From positions 124,001 through 188,000 of the forward strand of contig NZ_JASD01000005.1 in NCBI RefSeq assembly GCF_000622385.1: a stretch of DNA of 64,000 nt, given 5' to 3'. The position numbers and the translations under genes are program-made. The notes under the pieces were generated by a model. It saw nothing but the letters and a program-made list of their open reading frames with translations. It did no database searches and had not been told where the DNA came from. The stretch is from Sulfitobacter noctilucicola (GTDB lineage Bacteria; Pseudomonadota; Alphaproteobacteria; Rhodobacterales; Rhodobacteraceae). Positions 26,155 to 33,878 of this stretch are shown piece after piece (position 1 is the stretch's first letter; each line of letters opens with the position of its first letter).

Positions 26155-27380
26155 GCCGAACTGTTTTGCTTGTGGATGATGATGCCGCAGTGCGTGAGGC
26201 GCTGGCGCAATCGTTGGAGCTGGCAGAGATGACAGTGATTTCAGCGGGATCATTTGTTGCCGCCAAAGACCGCATCACACCGGATTTCGCCGGTGTGATC
26301 CTGTCGGACATGCGGATGCCGGGGCGCGATGGCTTTCACTTGCTGGAGTATGCCCATGGTCAGGACCCTGATCTGCCTGTGATCCTGCTGACGGGCGAGG
26401 GGGACATCCCCATGGCTGTGTCCGCAATGGGGCAGGGTGCCTTCGGCTTTCTGGAGAAACCCTGCGCGCCTGCCGATCTGGTTGCCGTTCTGGAACGTGC
26501 TTTGCGGACGCGGGCAATTGTTCAAGACAACCGGCGCCTGCGTCAGATGGTAGAGACCGGCGATCCGCCAGCACGAATGATCTTTGGAACGTCCGATCTG
26601 GCCGAAGGGTTGCGCCGGCAAATCCGGCTGGTAGCGCAGGCTGAGGGCGATGCGCTTATTACGGGCGCTGCGGGGTCCGGCATATCAAAGGTGGCGGAGG
26701 TTGTGCATCTTTGTACCACGCGATCAAAGGCACCATTCGTAAAACGGGCGGCTGGCGGTATGACGGCCGACAGTCTGGCGTCGGCGCTGGAAGAGGCGCG
26801 GGGCGGCAGCCTGTTCCTGGATGAAATTTCCCAACTTCCTGCTCAATTGCAGCTTACCTTAAGCGAAGCAGACGAAGGTGTGCGCGATGTGTGCCTGATG
26901 GCCGGCAATACGCGCGATCTGGTGGCAGACGTGCAGAACGGCCGGTTTAACGCAGACCTCTATTACAGTCTGGAGACGCTCAGCATCCGCATCCCGTCAC
27001 TGGCAGAGCGGCCCGAAGACATCCCTGATCTGTTTCGCCGCTACACGGCTCAGGCGGCAGAGCAGGCAGGCCTTGAGGTCCCCGAGGTGACGGCAGATGT
27101 GATTGCAGGCCTCATGGCGCGGGACTGGCCGGGAAACGCCCGTGCGCTCATGTCTGCGGCGATGCGCTTTGTCATGGGCATGCCCGAAGATGCTGTCCCC
27201 GACGCTGCACTTGGCCTTACTGAGCAGATGTCGATGGTGGAAAAGTCACTCTTGGAAGCGGCGCTGCGCCGATCCGGTGGACAGGCCACTACTGCGGCGG
27301 AGGCGCTCAAGCTGCCGCGTAAGACATTCTATGACAAGCTGGCACGCTACGGTATTCGAGCAGAGAGCTTCCGCCCCTGA
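26151..27380 (+). CDS. dctD: DctD-type response regulator with degenerate AAA+ domain
   Basis: The 409-residue protein contains a receiver domain with the phosphorylation aspartate D53 (VILSDMRMPGRDG), an AAA+-like central domain and a Fis-type helix-turn-helix (SGGQATTAAEALKLPRKTFY). The central domain is damaged for sigma-54 work: the Walker A reads GAAGSGISK instead of a GxxGxGKE type, and the region that should carry GAFTGA is missing between KAPFVKRAAGG and GGSLFLDEISQLP. It is therefore unlikely to activate sigma-54 RNA polymerase in the standard way. It is encoded with dctB (four-base overlap) and upstream of dctPQM, its probable target. Confidence 0.88.
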   Translation: MSRTVLLVDDDAAVREALAQSLELAEMTVISAGSFVAAKDRITPDFAGVILSDMRMPGRDGFHLLEYAHGQDPDLPVILLTGEGDIPMAVSAMGQGAFGFLEKPCAPADLVAVLERALRTRAIVQDNRRLRQMVETGDPPARMIFGTSDLAEGLRRQIRLVAQAEGDALITGAAGSGISKVAEVVHLCTTRSKAPFVKRAAGGMTADSLASALEEARGGSLFLDEISQLPAQLQLTLSEADEGVRDVCLMAGNTRDLVADVQNGRFNADLYYSLETLSIRIPSLAERPEDIPDLFRRYTAQAAEQAGLEVPEVTADVIAGLMARDWPGNARALMSAAMRFVMGMPEDAVPDAALGLTEQMSMVEKSLLEAALRRSGGQATTAAEALKLPRKTFYDKLARYGIRAESFRP

Positions 27381-27384
27381 TCGG

Positions 27385-27402
27385 TGTGCGGATTTCCGCA
27401 CA
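27385..27402. promoter_or_regulatory. 18-bp palindrome, candidate DctD site 1
   Basis: The arms TGTGCGGA and TCCGCACA are perfect complements around TT. It lies just after the dctD stop. A sister palindrome lies 32 bp further on, about three helical turns, which suits cooperative binding of two dimers. Confidence 0.6.
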
Positions 27403-27416
27403 TGGGCGGCTTTCGT

Positions 27417-27434
27417 TGTGCGATATTTCGCACA
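27417..27434. promoter_or_regulatory. 18-bp palindrome, candidate DctD site 2
   Basis: The arms TGTGCGA and TCGCACA are perfect complements around TATT. It shares the outer TGTGCG and CGCACA with site 1. Both lie about 190-240 bp before the dctP start, a place typical of DctD upstream activating sites in rhizobia. Confidence 0.6.
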
Positions 27435-27471
27435 GGCTTTATGTCGCGCAACTCCTGAAAGATTAACTAAG

Positions 27472-27492
27472 AGAGCTACAGCTCTGTTTTTT
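27472..27492 (+). terminator. Terminator-like hairpin between the DctD sites and dctP
   Basis: AGAGC (27472-27476) and GCTCT (27481-27485) form a 5-bp stem with loop TACA, followed by G and six T residues. It may end the dctBD transcript. Because it lies downstream of the palindromes, the dctP promoter should be either beyond it or controlled by attenuation through it. Confidence 0.6.
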
Positions 27493-27621
27493 AATGGCAA
27501 AACGTCGAAACTTTCCCTTCGCTGTCACAGTCTTGTGAGGAATCGCGATCTTCGTCCTTATGACGGCAGAGCAGGCGAATGTCTGCCAAACAACGATTCT
27601 ATATCTCTGGGAGGAGACACC

Positions 27622-28617
27622 ATGAAATTCCTGACCATGGCCGCATTGGCCCTGTCCGTATCCGCTGGCGCTGTTGCTGCGGCCTGTGATGATGGCGAAA
27701 TCGTCATCAAGTTCAGCCACGTAACGAACACTGACAAACACCCCAAAGGCATCGCCGCATCCCTGCTGCAACAGCGCGTCAATGACGAGATGAACGGCAA
27801 AGCCTGCCTTGAGGTTTTCCCGAACTCCACGCTTTATAACGATGATCAGGTGCTCGAGGCGCTGTTGCAGGGTGACGTCCAGCTGGCCGCACCTTCGCTT
27901 TCCAAGTTCGAGCAGTTCACCAAGCAATTCCGCATCTTTGATCTGCCGTTCATGTTCAAGAACATCAACGCAGTGGACGAGTTCCAGAACTCTGAAACCG
28001 GTCAGGCGATGAAAGAAAGCATGACGCGTCGTGGACTTTTGGGCCTCGCGTTCTGGCACAACGGCATGAAGCAGATGTCGGCCAACAAGCCGCTGAACCT
28101 GCCAACAGATGCCGATGGCCTGAAATTCCGCGTCCAGAACTCTGACGTGCTCAAGGCTCAGATGGCGGCGATGGGCGGCTCACCCCAGCCGATGGCATTC
28201 TCCGAAGTGTACGGTGCTCTGCAAACGGGCGTTGTCGACGGTCAAGAGAACACATGGTCCAACATTTATGGCCAGAAGTTCTTTGAAGTGCAGGACGGCA
28301 TCACCGAAACCAACCACGGTATCATCGACTACATGCTGGTCACATCTGTTGACTGGGTCGATTCACTGGACGCGGACGTGCGCGACCAGCTGATGACCAT
28401 TGTCAGCGAAGTGACCGAAACGCGTAACGCTGAATCGTCTAAGGTGAACGCAGATGCGAAGGCCGCGATCATAGAAGCCGGTGGCGTTGTGCGTGAACTG
28501 GACGCCGCTGGTCGTGAGCAGTGGGTCTCTGCGATGAAGCCCGTTTGGGAAGAGTTCAAGGGTGACGTCGGTCAGGAGAACATCGACGCGGCTCAGGCGA
28601 TCAACGCCAAGCATTGA
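27622..28617 (+). CDS. dctP: TRAP transporter solute-binding protein DctP
   Basis: The 331-residue periplasmic receptor has a signal peptide (about residues 1-20) and the TRAP/DctP fold: FSHVTNTDKHPKGIA, LEVFPNSTLYNDDQVLEALLQGDVQLAAPS, the specificity-arginine region DGLKFRVQNSDVLKAQM and VYGALQTGVVDGQENTW. It likely binds a C4-dicarboxylate. The ATG at 27622 follows GGGAGGAG; the long in-frame extension back into dctD is not coding. It is first in dctP-dctQ-dctM. The neighbouring DctB/DctD pair supports dicarboxylates as substrate. Confidence 0.94.
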   Translation: MKFLTMAALALSVSAGAVAAACDDGEIVIKFSHVTNTDKHPKGIAASLLQQRVNDEMNGKACLEVFPNSTLYNDDQVLEALLQGDVQLAAPSLSKFEQFTKQFRIFDLPFMFKNINAVDEFQNSETGQAMKESMTRRGLLGLAFWHNGMKQMSANKPLNLPTDADGLKFRVQNSDVLKAQMAAMGGSPQPMAFSEVYGALQTGVVDGQENTWSNIYGQKFFEVQDGITETNHGIIDYMLVTSVDWVDSLDADVRDQLMTIVSEVTETRNAESSKVNADAKAAIIEAGGVVRELDAAGREQWVSAMKPVWEEFKGDVGQENIDAAQAINAKH

Positions 28618-28730
28618 TCCGGTGATCCCTCCTTGTCCCGCGATACGCCGGGCAAGGTGACACTGCGCTGGCGCGTGCCCATATTGCGCGCGCCAGCCCT
28701 CGCATTCCTCCTGCGCAAAGGAGCGCCCCT

Positions 28731-29411
28731 ATGTCCCATGCATATGTTGCGGCCACCCCACTGGGGCGGTTTGTAAATGAGCTTGAAGAGACTTTCATCG
28801 CCATCATCCTTGGTCTGATGACGATCATTACCTTTATCAACGTGGTCCTGCGTTACGGCTTTAACACCGGCCTGATCTGGGGCCTTGAGGCAGTTACGTT
28901 TCTGTTCGCCTGGCTTGTGCTTTTCGGTGTTTCTTACGCCGTTAAGGTCAAGGCGCACCTTGGGGTGGATGCCGTTATCAACCTTTTCTCCGGCGGCACG
29001 CGGCGAATGCTGGCTGTGTTCGTCGGTTTGATCTGTATTCTATATGCCGTGATGCTGCTGAAGGGGGCTTGGGATTATTGGGCACCTTTCGCAGGGCTGG
29101 ATGTCACATCGGGCCGCTGGTTCCCTACCGGTTTCCTGCCGACGCGTGATCAGGCCTGGTACGAGGTGATCGATATACCCTTCCCAGAATTTCTGCGCTG
29201 GATCGAGCCGATCATGAACGAGGGCGAAGCCTATGAGAAGCTGCCGCGCTTCATCCCCTATGCGATGCTGCCTTTCGGTATGGCGCTGCTGGTCTTTCGG
29301 TTCATTCAGGCCACTCTGCGGGTGATCCGCGGCACACAAGACAGCATGATCGTGAGCCACGAGGCCGAAGACGACATCAAAGATGTCCAGCACCTGAACG
29401 CGGAGAACTAA
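28731..29411 (+). CDS. dctQ: TRAP transporter small permease DctQ
   Basis: The 226-residue subunit has four membrane helices (about 22-44, 55-80, 92-115 and 178-200), forming the small membrane component that helps the large permease receive substrate. The conserved first-helix entry VLRYGFNTGLIWGLEAVTFLFAWLVLFGV fits the family. It has a longer hydrophilic loop between helices 3 and 4 (about 60 residues) than minimal DctQ proteins, as in other dicarboxylate TRAP systems. It lies between dctP (113-bp gap) and dctM (4-bp gap). Confidence 0.93.
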   Translation: MSHAYVAATPLGRFVNELEETFIAIILGLMTIITFINVVLRYGFNTGLIWGLEAVTFLFAWLVLFGVSYAVKVKAHLGVDAVINLFSGGTRRMLAVFVGLICILYAVMLLKGAWDYWAPFAGLDVTSGRWFPTGFLPTRDQAWYEVIDIPFPEFLRWIEPIMNEGEAYEKLPRFIPYAMLPFGMALLVFRFIQATLRVIRGTQDSMIVSHEAEDDIKDVQHLNAEN

Positions 29412-29415
29412 GACC

Positions 29416-30792
29416 ATGGAAGTTATTGTTCTATTCGCGATGGTTGTCGGCCTCATGCTGATCGGCGTGCCGATTGCTGTGTCGCTGGGCCTTTCGTCGA
29501 TCATGTTTCTGCTTGTCCTGTCCGATACCTCAATGGCGTCGATTGCGCAGACCTTGTTTCAGGCGATGGCAGGGCACTACACGCTCCTTGCGATCCCGTT
29601 CTTTATTCTTGCCTCAAGCTTCATGTCTACGGGCGGTGTGGCGCGGCGGATCATTCGCTTCTCTATTGCGCTGGTGGGGCACTTGCCTGGTGGTCTGGCG
29701 ATTGCGGGCGTCTTTGCCTGTATGCTTTTTGCTGCACTTAGCGGATCGTCGCCTGCAACGGTTGTGGCCATCGGCTCCATCGTCATCGTCGGTATGCGTG
29801 AAGTCGGCTATACCAAAGACTTCGCCGCCGGTGTCATTGCGGTTGCGGGAACACTTGGCATCCTGATCCCGCCCTCCATCGTGATGGTGGTCTATGCATC
29901 TGCCACAGATGTATCTGTTGGTCGGATGTTCCTTGCGGGCGTGATCCCGGGTCTGCTGGCGGGCTTCATGCTGATGCTGACGATCTACATCATCGCCAAG
30001 GTGCGCAACTTGCCGAAAGGTGATTGGCAAGGTTGGGGCGAGGTGCGCCGCAGTGGTCTTGAGGCGGGCTGGGGCCTGTTCCTGATCGTAATCATTCTGG
30101 GCGGCATCTATGGCGGTATCTTTACTCCGACCGAAGCGGCTGCGGTCGCGGCCGTCTATGCGTTCTTCATCGCGAGCTTTGTCTACCGTGATATGGGGCC
30201 GCTGCACGTGGATGGCGACGGGAACAATATCTCGCTCCTGAAAAAACCACTGGCGCTGGTCACAGTGTTCTTCCACCGCGACACCCGCAATACGCTGTTT
30301 GAGGCCGGCAAGCTGACCGTGACGCTGATGTTCATCATCGCGAATGCGCTGATCCTCAAGCACGTTTTGACGGACGAGCAGATCCCGCAACAGATTTCGG
30401 CAGCCATGCTCGATGCGGGCTTTGGACCCATCATGTTTCTGGTCATCGTCAACATCATCCTGCTGATCGGTGGACAATTCATGGAGCCGTCAGGTCTGCT
30501 CGTCATTGTGGCACCGCTGGTGTTCCCGATTGCGATCGAACTGGGGATCGACCCCATCCACCTTGGCATCATCATGGTGGTGAACATGGAGATCGGGATG
30601 ATCACGCCGCCGGTGGGGCTCAACCTGTTCGTGACGTCGGGCGTGGCGAACATGCCGATGATGAACGTGGTCAAGGCGGCGCTGCCCTTCCTTGCTGTGC
30701 TCTTTGTCTTCCTGATCATGGTGACTTACATCCCGATCCTCAGCACATGGTTGCCGACAATGATGATGGGGCCGGAGATCATCACGAAATAA
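29416..30792 (+). CDS. dctM: TRAP transporter large permease DctM
   Basis: The 458-residue subunit has about twelve hydrophobic segments and catalyses sodium-coupled uptake of the DctP-bound substrate. Family motifs include GVPIAVSLGLSS, the pore region HLPGGLAIAGVFACMLFAALSGSSPATVVAIGSI, PPSIVMVVYASATDVSVGRMF and IGMITPPVGLNLFVTSGV. It follows dctQ after four bases and ends 25 bp before a strong bidirectional terminator. The system as a whole would take up succinate, fumarate or malate. Confidence 0.95.
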   Translation: MEVIVLFAMVVGLMLIGVPIAVSLGLSSIMFLLVLSDTSMASIAQTLFQAMAGHYTLLAIPFFILASSFMSTGGVARRIIRFSIALVGHLPGGLAIAGVFACMLFAALSGSSPATVVAIGSIVIVGMREVGYTKDFAAGVIAVAGTLGILIPPSIVMVVYASATDVSVGRMFLAGVIPGLLAGFMLMLTIYIIAKVRNLPKGDWQGWGEVRRSGLEAGWGLFLIVIILGGIYGGIFTPTEAAAVAAVYAFFIASFVYRDMGPLHVDGDGNNISLLKKPLALVTVFFHRDTRNTLFEAGKLTVTLMFIIANALILKHVLTDEQIPQQISAAMLDAGFGPIMFLVIVNIILLIGGQFMEPSGLLVIVAPLVFPIAIELGIDPIHLGIIMVVNMEIGMITPPVGLNLFVTSGVANMPMMNVVKAALPFLAVLFVFLIMVTYIPILSTWLPTMMMGPEIITK

Positions 30793-30816
30793 CGTTACTG
30801 CCTCAGGAATGTGAAA

Positions 30817-30850
30817 GGGCGGCGCATCCAACCGATGCGCCGCCCTCTTT
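30817..30850. terminator. Bidirectional terminator between dctM and tpiA
   Basis: GGGCGGCGCATC (30817-30828) pairs perfectly with GATGCGCCGCCC (30834-30845). TCTTT follows on the plus strand and a weaker TTTC on the minus strand. It separates two convergent genes. Confidence 0.9.
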
Positions 30851-30869
30851 CATTCAGAAGTTTCTTGGG

Positions 30870-31619
30870 TCAGCTCGCAGCCAGTGCTGCAATAATCGGG
30901 CTGAAATCTGCGGCCTTGAGCGATGCACCGCCCACGAGTGCGCCATCTACATTTGCCGCCTGAAAGATCGTTGCGGCATTTTCCGCTTTGACGGAACCGC
31001 CATAGAGCAGCGAAATCCTGTCAGAGGTCTCGGCACCGAAACGGCTGGTCAGTTCCGCGCGGATGAAATCGTGTACCTCTTCGATCTGGGCAAGCTCCGG
31101 CACCTTACCAGTGCCAATTGCCCAAACAGGCTCATAGGCGACGACGAGGGTATCATCACTTGCGCCATCGGGCACAGAGCCGGAGAGTTGCGCCTTGATT
31201 ACATCAAGTGTTTTGCCCGATGTACGCTGTTCAAGATCCTCACCGACACAGACAATCGCGGTAAGGCCAGCGGTCCATGCGGCCTGCGCTTTGGCAGCGA
31301 CGTCAGCATCGGTCTCGCGATACGCATCTCGGCGCTCCGAGTGGCCCACGATCACATAAGTCGCACCGCTGTCTGCCACCATTGCTGCGGATGTATCACC
31401 TGTGAAAGCACCGGAAGCTTCGGCATGACAGTCCTGTCCGCCGATCTGAATGCCGAATGGCATCGACACGACACAGGCTTGCGACAAAAGCGGAGCGGGG
31501 GGGCAGATCACAACGGTGGGCGGGGCAGGCGGGAGGTTCTCTCCCATTGCGGTCACTTCTGACAAGGCGGCAGCGGTGCCATTCATCTTCCAGTTTCCAG
31601 CAGCGATTTTACGGCGCAT
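30870..31619 (-). CDS. tpiA: Triosephosphate isomerase
   Basis: The enzyme interconverts dihydroxyacetone phosphate and glyceraldehyde 3-phosphate in central carbon metabolism. The 249-residue product has the catalytic lysine in AAGNWKMNG, the catalytic histidine in VGHSERR, the catalytic glutamate in AYEPVWAIGTGK and the phosphate-binding YGGSVKAENA. The ATG at 31619 was chosen over 31625 because AAAGG sits six bases before it, whereas it abuts the earlier ATG. It is a single gene convergent with dctM. Confidence 0.96.
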   Translation of the reverse strand: MRRKIAAGNWKMNGTAAALSEVTAMGENLPPAPPTVVICPPAPLLSQACVVSMPFGIQIGGQDCHAEASGAFTGDTSAAMVADSGATYVIVGHSERRDAYRETDADVAAKAQAAWTAGLTAIVCVGEDLEQRTSGKTLDVIKAQLSGSVPDGASDDTLVVAYEPVWAIGTGKVPELAQIEEVHDFIRAELTSRFGAETSDRISLLYGGSVKAENAATIFQAANVDGALVGGASLKAADFSPIIAALAAS

Positions 31620-31751
31620 CGTCATCCTTTCCCATTTTCATGCAAGACCTAGCACCACGCATGGGGTGAGGCAACGCTGTGGCGGTCGGCCCTTTAGCGT
31701 GGGGGATGTTGCTGGTAGGCACGGCACAGATCAATGCGAAAGGACGCCTCG

Positions 31752-32657
31752 ATGATTCCCCGAATTGACCTTGCACAGCTGGCCGCAGGCGACGCCGATG
31801 CAGTAGCGGGCATGCATAAGGCCGCAACGGATGTGGGCTTTGCCAAGGTGCATAATACGGCCTTGGATGCGAAGCGCGTAAGCGCTGTGATCGAGACCTA
31901 CCGGAGCTTTTTCAAACTGCCGGAGGCCGAAAAATCAAATTGTGACATGGCAAAGACCGGATCAAACCGTGGCTGGGGGGCTGCGGGATCGGAACAGGTC
32001 GATCCTGATGCGAATCCTGATTATAAACAATTCTTCGACGCGGGCCTGACGCTGCCGGACGGCGATCCGCGCCTGTCCGAGCCGTTTTATGCGCCAAATT
32101 GCTGGCCCTCCAATCCGCCGGAATTCGAAGCTGTGATCCGGCAGTACTATACTGATGCCTGCGCTGTCGCGATGGATGTGCTGCGCGGCGTCGCGCGGGC
32201 CGTTGACCTGTCTGCTGAGGTATTTGAGGGTGCATTCGACGCTCCGATGGCGCTTTTGCGCGGCAATTATTATCCCGCGCGTCCGGCTTGGGCAGGTTCA
32301 AAGGATTTCGGAATTGCCACCCATACGGATTACGGCTGCCTGACCCTTCTGGCGACAGACGGGTCGCCGGGTCTGGAGGTCCGCAAACGTGGTGGGGGGT
32401 GGATTCCGCTTTCCGCAGCTCCCGGTGAATTTATCATTAATTTCGGTGAGATGATGGAATTTTGGAGCGACGGTCTGGTGCGCGCGACCCCGCATCGGGT
32501 CGTGGGCGGGAATGACGAGCGTATCTCGGTGCCGCTATTCTTTAATCCGGCTTACGATACCAATGTAGCACCTGAAGGCGCTGACCGGATGATCAAAGCC
32601 GGTGAGCACCTCGCTGCGCGGTACAACGAGACCTACGTGCATTTGCAAAAACCCTGA
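31752..32657 (+). CDS. 2-oxoglutarate/Fe(II)-dependent oxygenase, isopenicillin N synthase-like
   Basis: The 301-residue enzyme shows the iron triad H191, D193 and H248 (HTDYGCLTLL and TPHRVV) and the 2-oxoglutarate arginine R257 in ERISVPLFF. The N-terminal non-haem dioxygenase domain is visible at RIDLAQL and VGFAKVHN. The ATG at 31752 follows AAAGGA seven bases upstream; the ATG at 31734 would add six residues. Members oxidise varied small molecules, so the substrate is unknown. It stands alone, divergent from tpiA and convergent with the TfoX-domain gene (5-bp gap). Confidence 0.9.
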   Translation: MIPRIDLAQLAAGDADAVAGMHKAATDVGFAKVHNTALDAKRVSAVIETYRSFFKLPEAEKSNCDMAKTGSNRGWGAAGSEQVDPDANPDYKQFFDAGLTLPDGDPRLSEPFYAPNCWPSNPPEFEAVIRQYYTDACAVAMDVLRGVARAVDLSAEVFEGAFDAPMALLRGNYYPARPAWAGSKDFGIATHTDYGCLTLLATDGSPGLEVRKRGGGWIPLSAAPGEFIINFGEMMEFWSDGLVRATPHRVVGGNDERISVPLFFNPAYDTNVAPEGADRMIKAGEHLAARYNETYVHLQKP

Positions 32658-32662
32658 GACTG

Positions 32663-32992
32663 TCAGGCAAGATCGGCAAGAGCTTCGGTTGCCAGCTGAC
32701 CTGCCATAGCAGGATCATCCAAGGTTGCATCAGGTAACGTCATATAGGGCATGGAGGATTTCGTCCCGCTCTTGCGGGTGTATGTCCAGCGTTCGGCCCC
32801 CATATCTGCCAGCCGCTCAGCGAAGGGCCCATCAGTGGCTTTGATAAGGATTTGCCCATCAGACCGCATCAGCGCAAAGATCACGCCAGACGAATAAAGT
32901 CCCATACCGCCGAACATACGGCGAGTTGTAACGTCGGGAATGGTAGAAAAAAGCTCTTTCGCAAATTCGATATCGGAGGCCGAAAGGCTCAC
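32663..32992 (-). CDS. TfoX/Sxy N-terminal domain protein
   Basis: The 109-residue protein matches the TfoX N-terminal domain (FSTIPDVTTRRMFGGMGLYSSGVIFALMRSDG and YMTLPDATLDDPAMAGQL), with no C-terminal half. In gammaproteobacteria TfoX regulates competence, but short stand-alone domain proteins are widespread and their role is unknown. Its start overlaps the stop of the IscA-type gene by four bases (ATGA), so it is cotranslated with iron-sulfur assembly genes, which is an odd partnership. It is the last gene of that minus-strand unit. Confidence 0.85.
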   Translation of the reverse strand: MSLSASDIEFAKELFSTIPDVTTRRMFGGMGLYSSGVIFALMRSDGQILIKATDGPFAERLADMGAERWTYTRKSGTKSSMPYMTLPDATLDDPAMAGQLATEALADLA

Positions 32993-33351
32993 CGTGCGGA
33001 CAGGCTTTCATCGAATTTGATCGACTCGCCGCAGCCACAGGCCTCGGTCACATTGGGGTTGTTGAACTTGAAACCGGATTCCAGAAGGCTGGTTTCATAA
33101 TCAATCTCTGTACCGAAGAGAAACATCTGCGCCATTGGGGCAATCATCACACATGCGCCATCCTGAGTGACGACTTCGTCGTTCGGATCGGCTTCGTCGA
33201 CGTATTCCATGGTATATTCCATGCCTGCACATCCACCTTTCTTGATGCCGATCCGCAAGCCCGCATGGCCTGCCGATGTCATCAGCTTGGTAATCTGTGC
33301 CGCCGCTTTCGGTGTAATTGTCACCGCCTGCTTGCCTGGAATGCCGAACAT
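32989..33351 (-). CDS. A-type iron-sulfur carrier (SufA/IscA/ErpA family)
   Basis: The 120-residue protein binds iron or Fe-S clusters and delivers them to target apoproteins. The three ligand cysteines are present at C41 (KKGGCAGMEY), C105 and C107 (EACGCGESI). It lies 56 bp after the SufT-like gene and overlaps the TfoX-domain gene. Gene order suggests the tail of a SUF operon, although sufBCD are not in the window, so the exact sufA/iscA/erpA identity cannot be set. Confidence 0.93.
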   Translation of the reverse strand: MFGIPGKQAVTITPKAAAQITKLMTSAGHAGLRIGIKKGGCAGMEYTMEYVDEADPNDEVVTQDGACVMIAPMAQMFLFGTEIDYETSLLESGFKFNNPNVTEACGCGESIKFDESLSAR

Positions 33352-33407
33352 GTTCTGTCTCCTGTTAGCCTCAACCTAAGGGGCGAGGCCGGTCTTCTCA
33401 AGGGCGC

Positions 33408-33770
33408 TTACATGAATCCCAGTTCAAGCCGCGCTTCGTCAGACATCATATCCATGCCCCAAGGCGGCTCCCAGACCAACTCAACGTTGACCTGCTTGAC
33501 ACCTGCGAGCGGCTCAACCGCGTCAGCAACCCAGCCCGGCATCTCACCGGCAACAGGACAGCCCGGTGCCGTCAGCGACATCTTGATGTCGACAGCGTTC
33601 TCTGCGTCGATGTCGATGGTGTAGATCAGGCCCAGCTCATAAATATTAACTGGTATTTCAGGGTCATAGACCGTGCGGCATGCCTCCACGACCTGCTCGT
33701 ACAGCGGATGATCTGTGGTCGAAGGCGCAATAAGCGGTGTGCCTTCCATCGGTTGGGATTGATCGGTCAT
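33408..33770 (-). CDS. sufT: SUF-system assembly protein (SufT/MIP18-like, DUF59)
   Basis: The 120-residue protein has the DUF59/MIP18 core: ACRTVYDPEIPVNIYELGLIY, then MSLTAPGCPVAGEMPG with the conserved cysteine, and VELVWEPPWGMDMMSDEARLELG. SufT proteins take part in iron-sulfur cluster maturation. Two ATG codons are possible, 33785 and 33770; the second (MTDQSQPMEG) is preferred because GAGGG lies just before it, although the spacing is short. It is the first gene of sufT - A-type carrier - TfoX unit. Confidence 0.88.
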   Translation of the reverse strand: MTDQSQPMEGTPLIAPSTTDHPLYEQVVEACRTVYDPEIPVNIYELGLIYTIDIDAENAVDIKMSLTAPGCPVAGEMPGWVADAVEPLAGVKQVNVELVWEPPWGMDMMSDEARLELGFM

Positions 33771-33878
33771 CGGGCCCTCATTCATATCTTAGTGTTTATA
33801 TAGGGATTGAGGTTCGGTGCGTCCAGTGGTGCCTCGCAGAAGGATGTGTCCGGCGATGAGATGAAGCAATAACAGCTG

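Noticed and set aside
27435..27621. Sigma-54 promoter before dctP
   Set aside because: No GG-N10-GC with a good TGGCA/TTGC context was found; GG-N9-GC at one place has the wrong spacing.
29614..30477. 287-residue open frame antisense to dctM
   Set aside because: Gln/His/Arg-rich composition with no hydrophobic pattern and full overlap of a well-supported permease gene.
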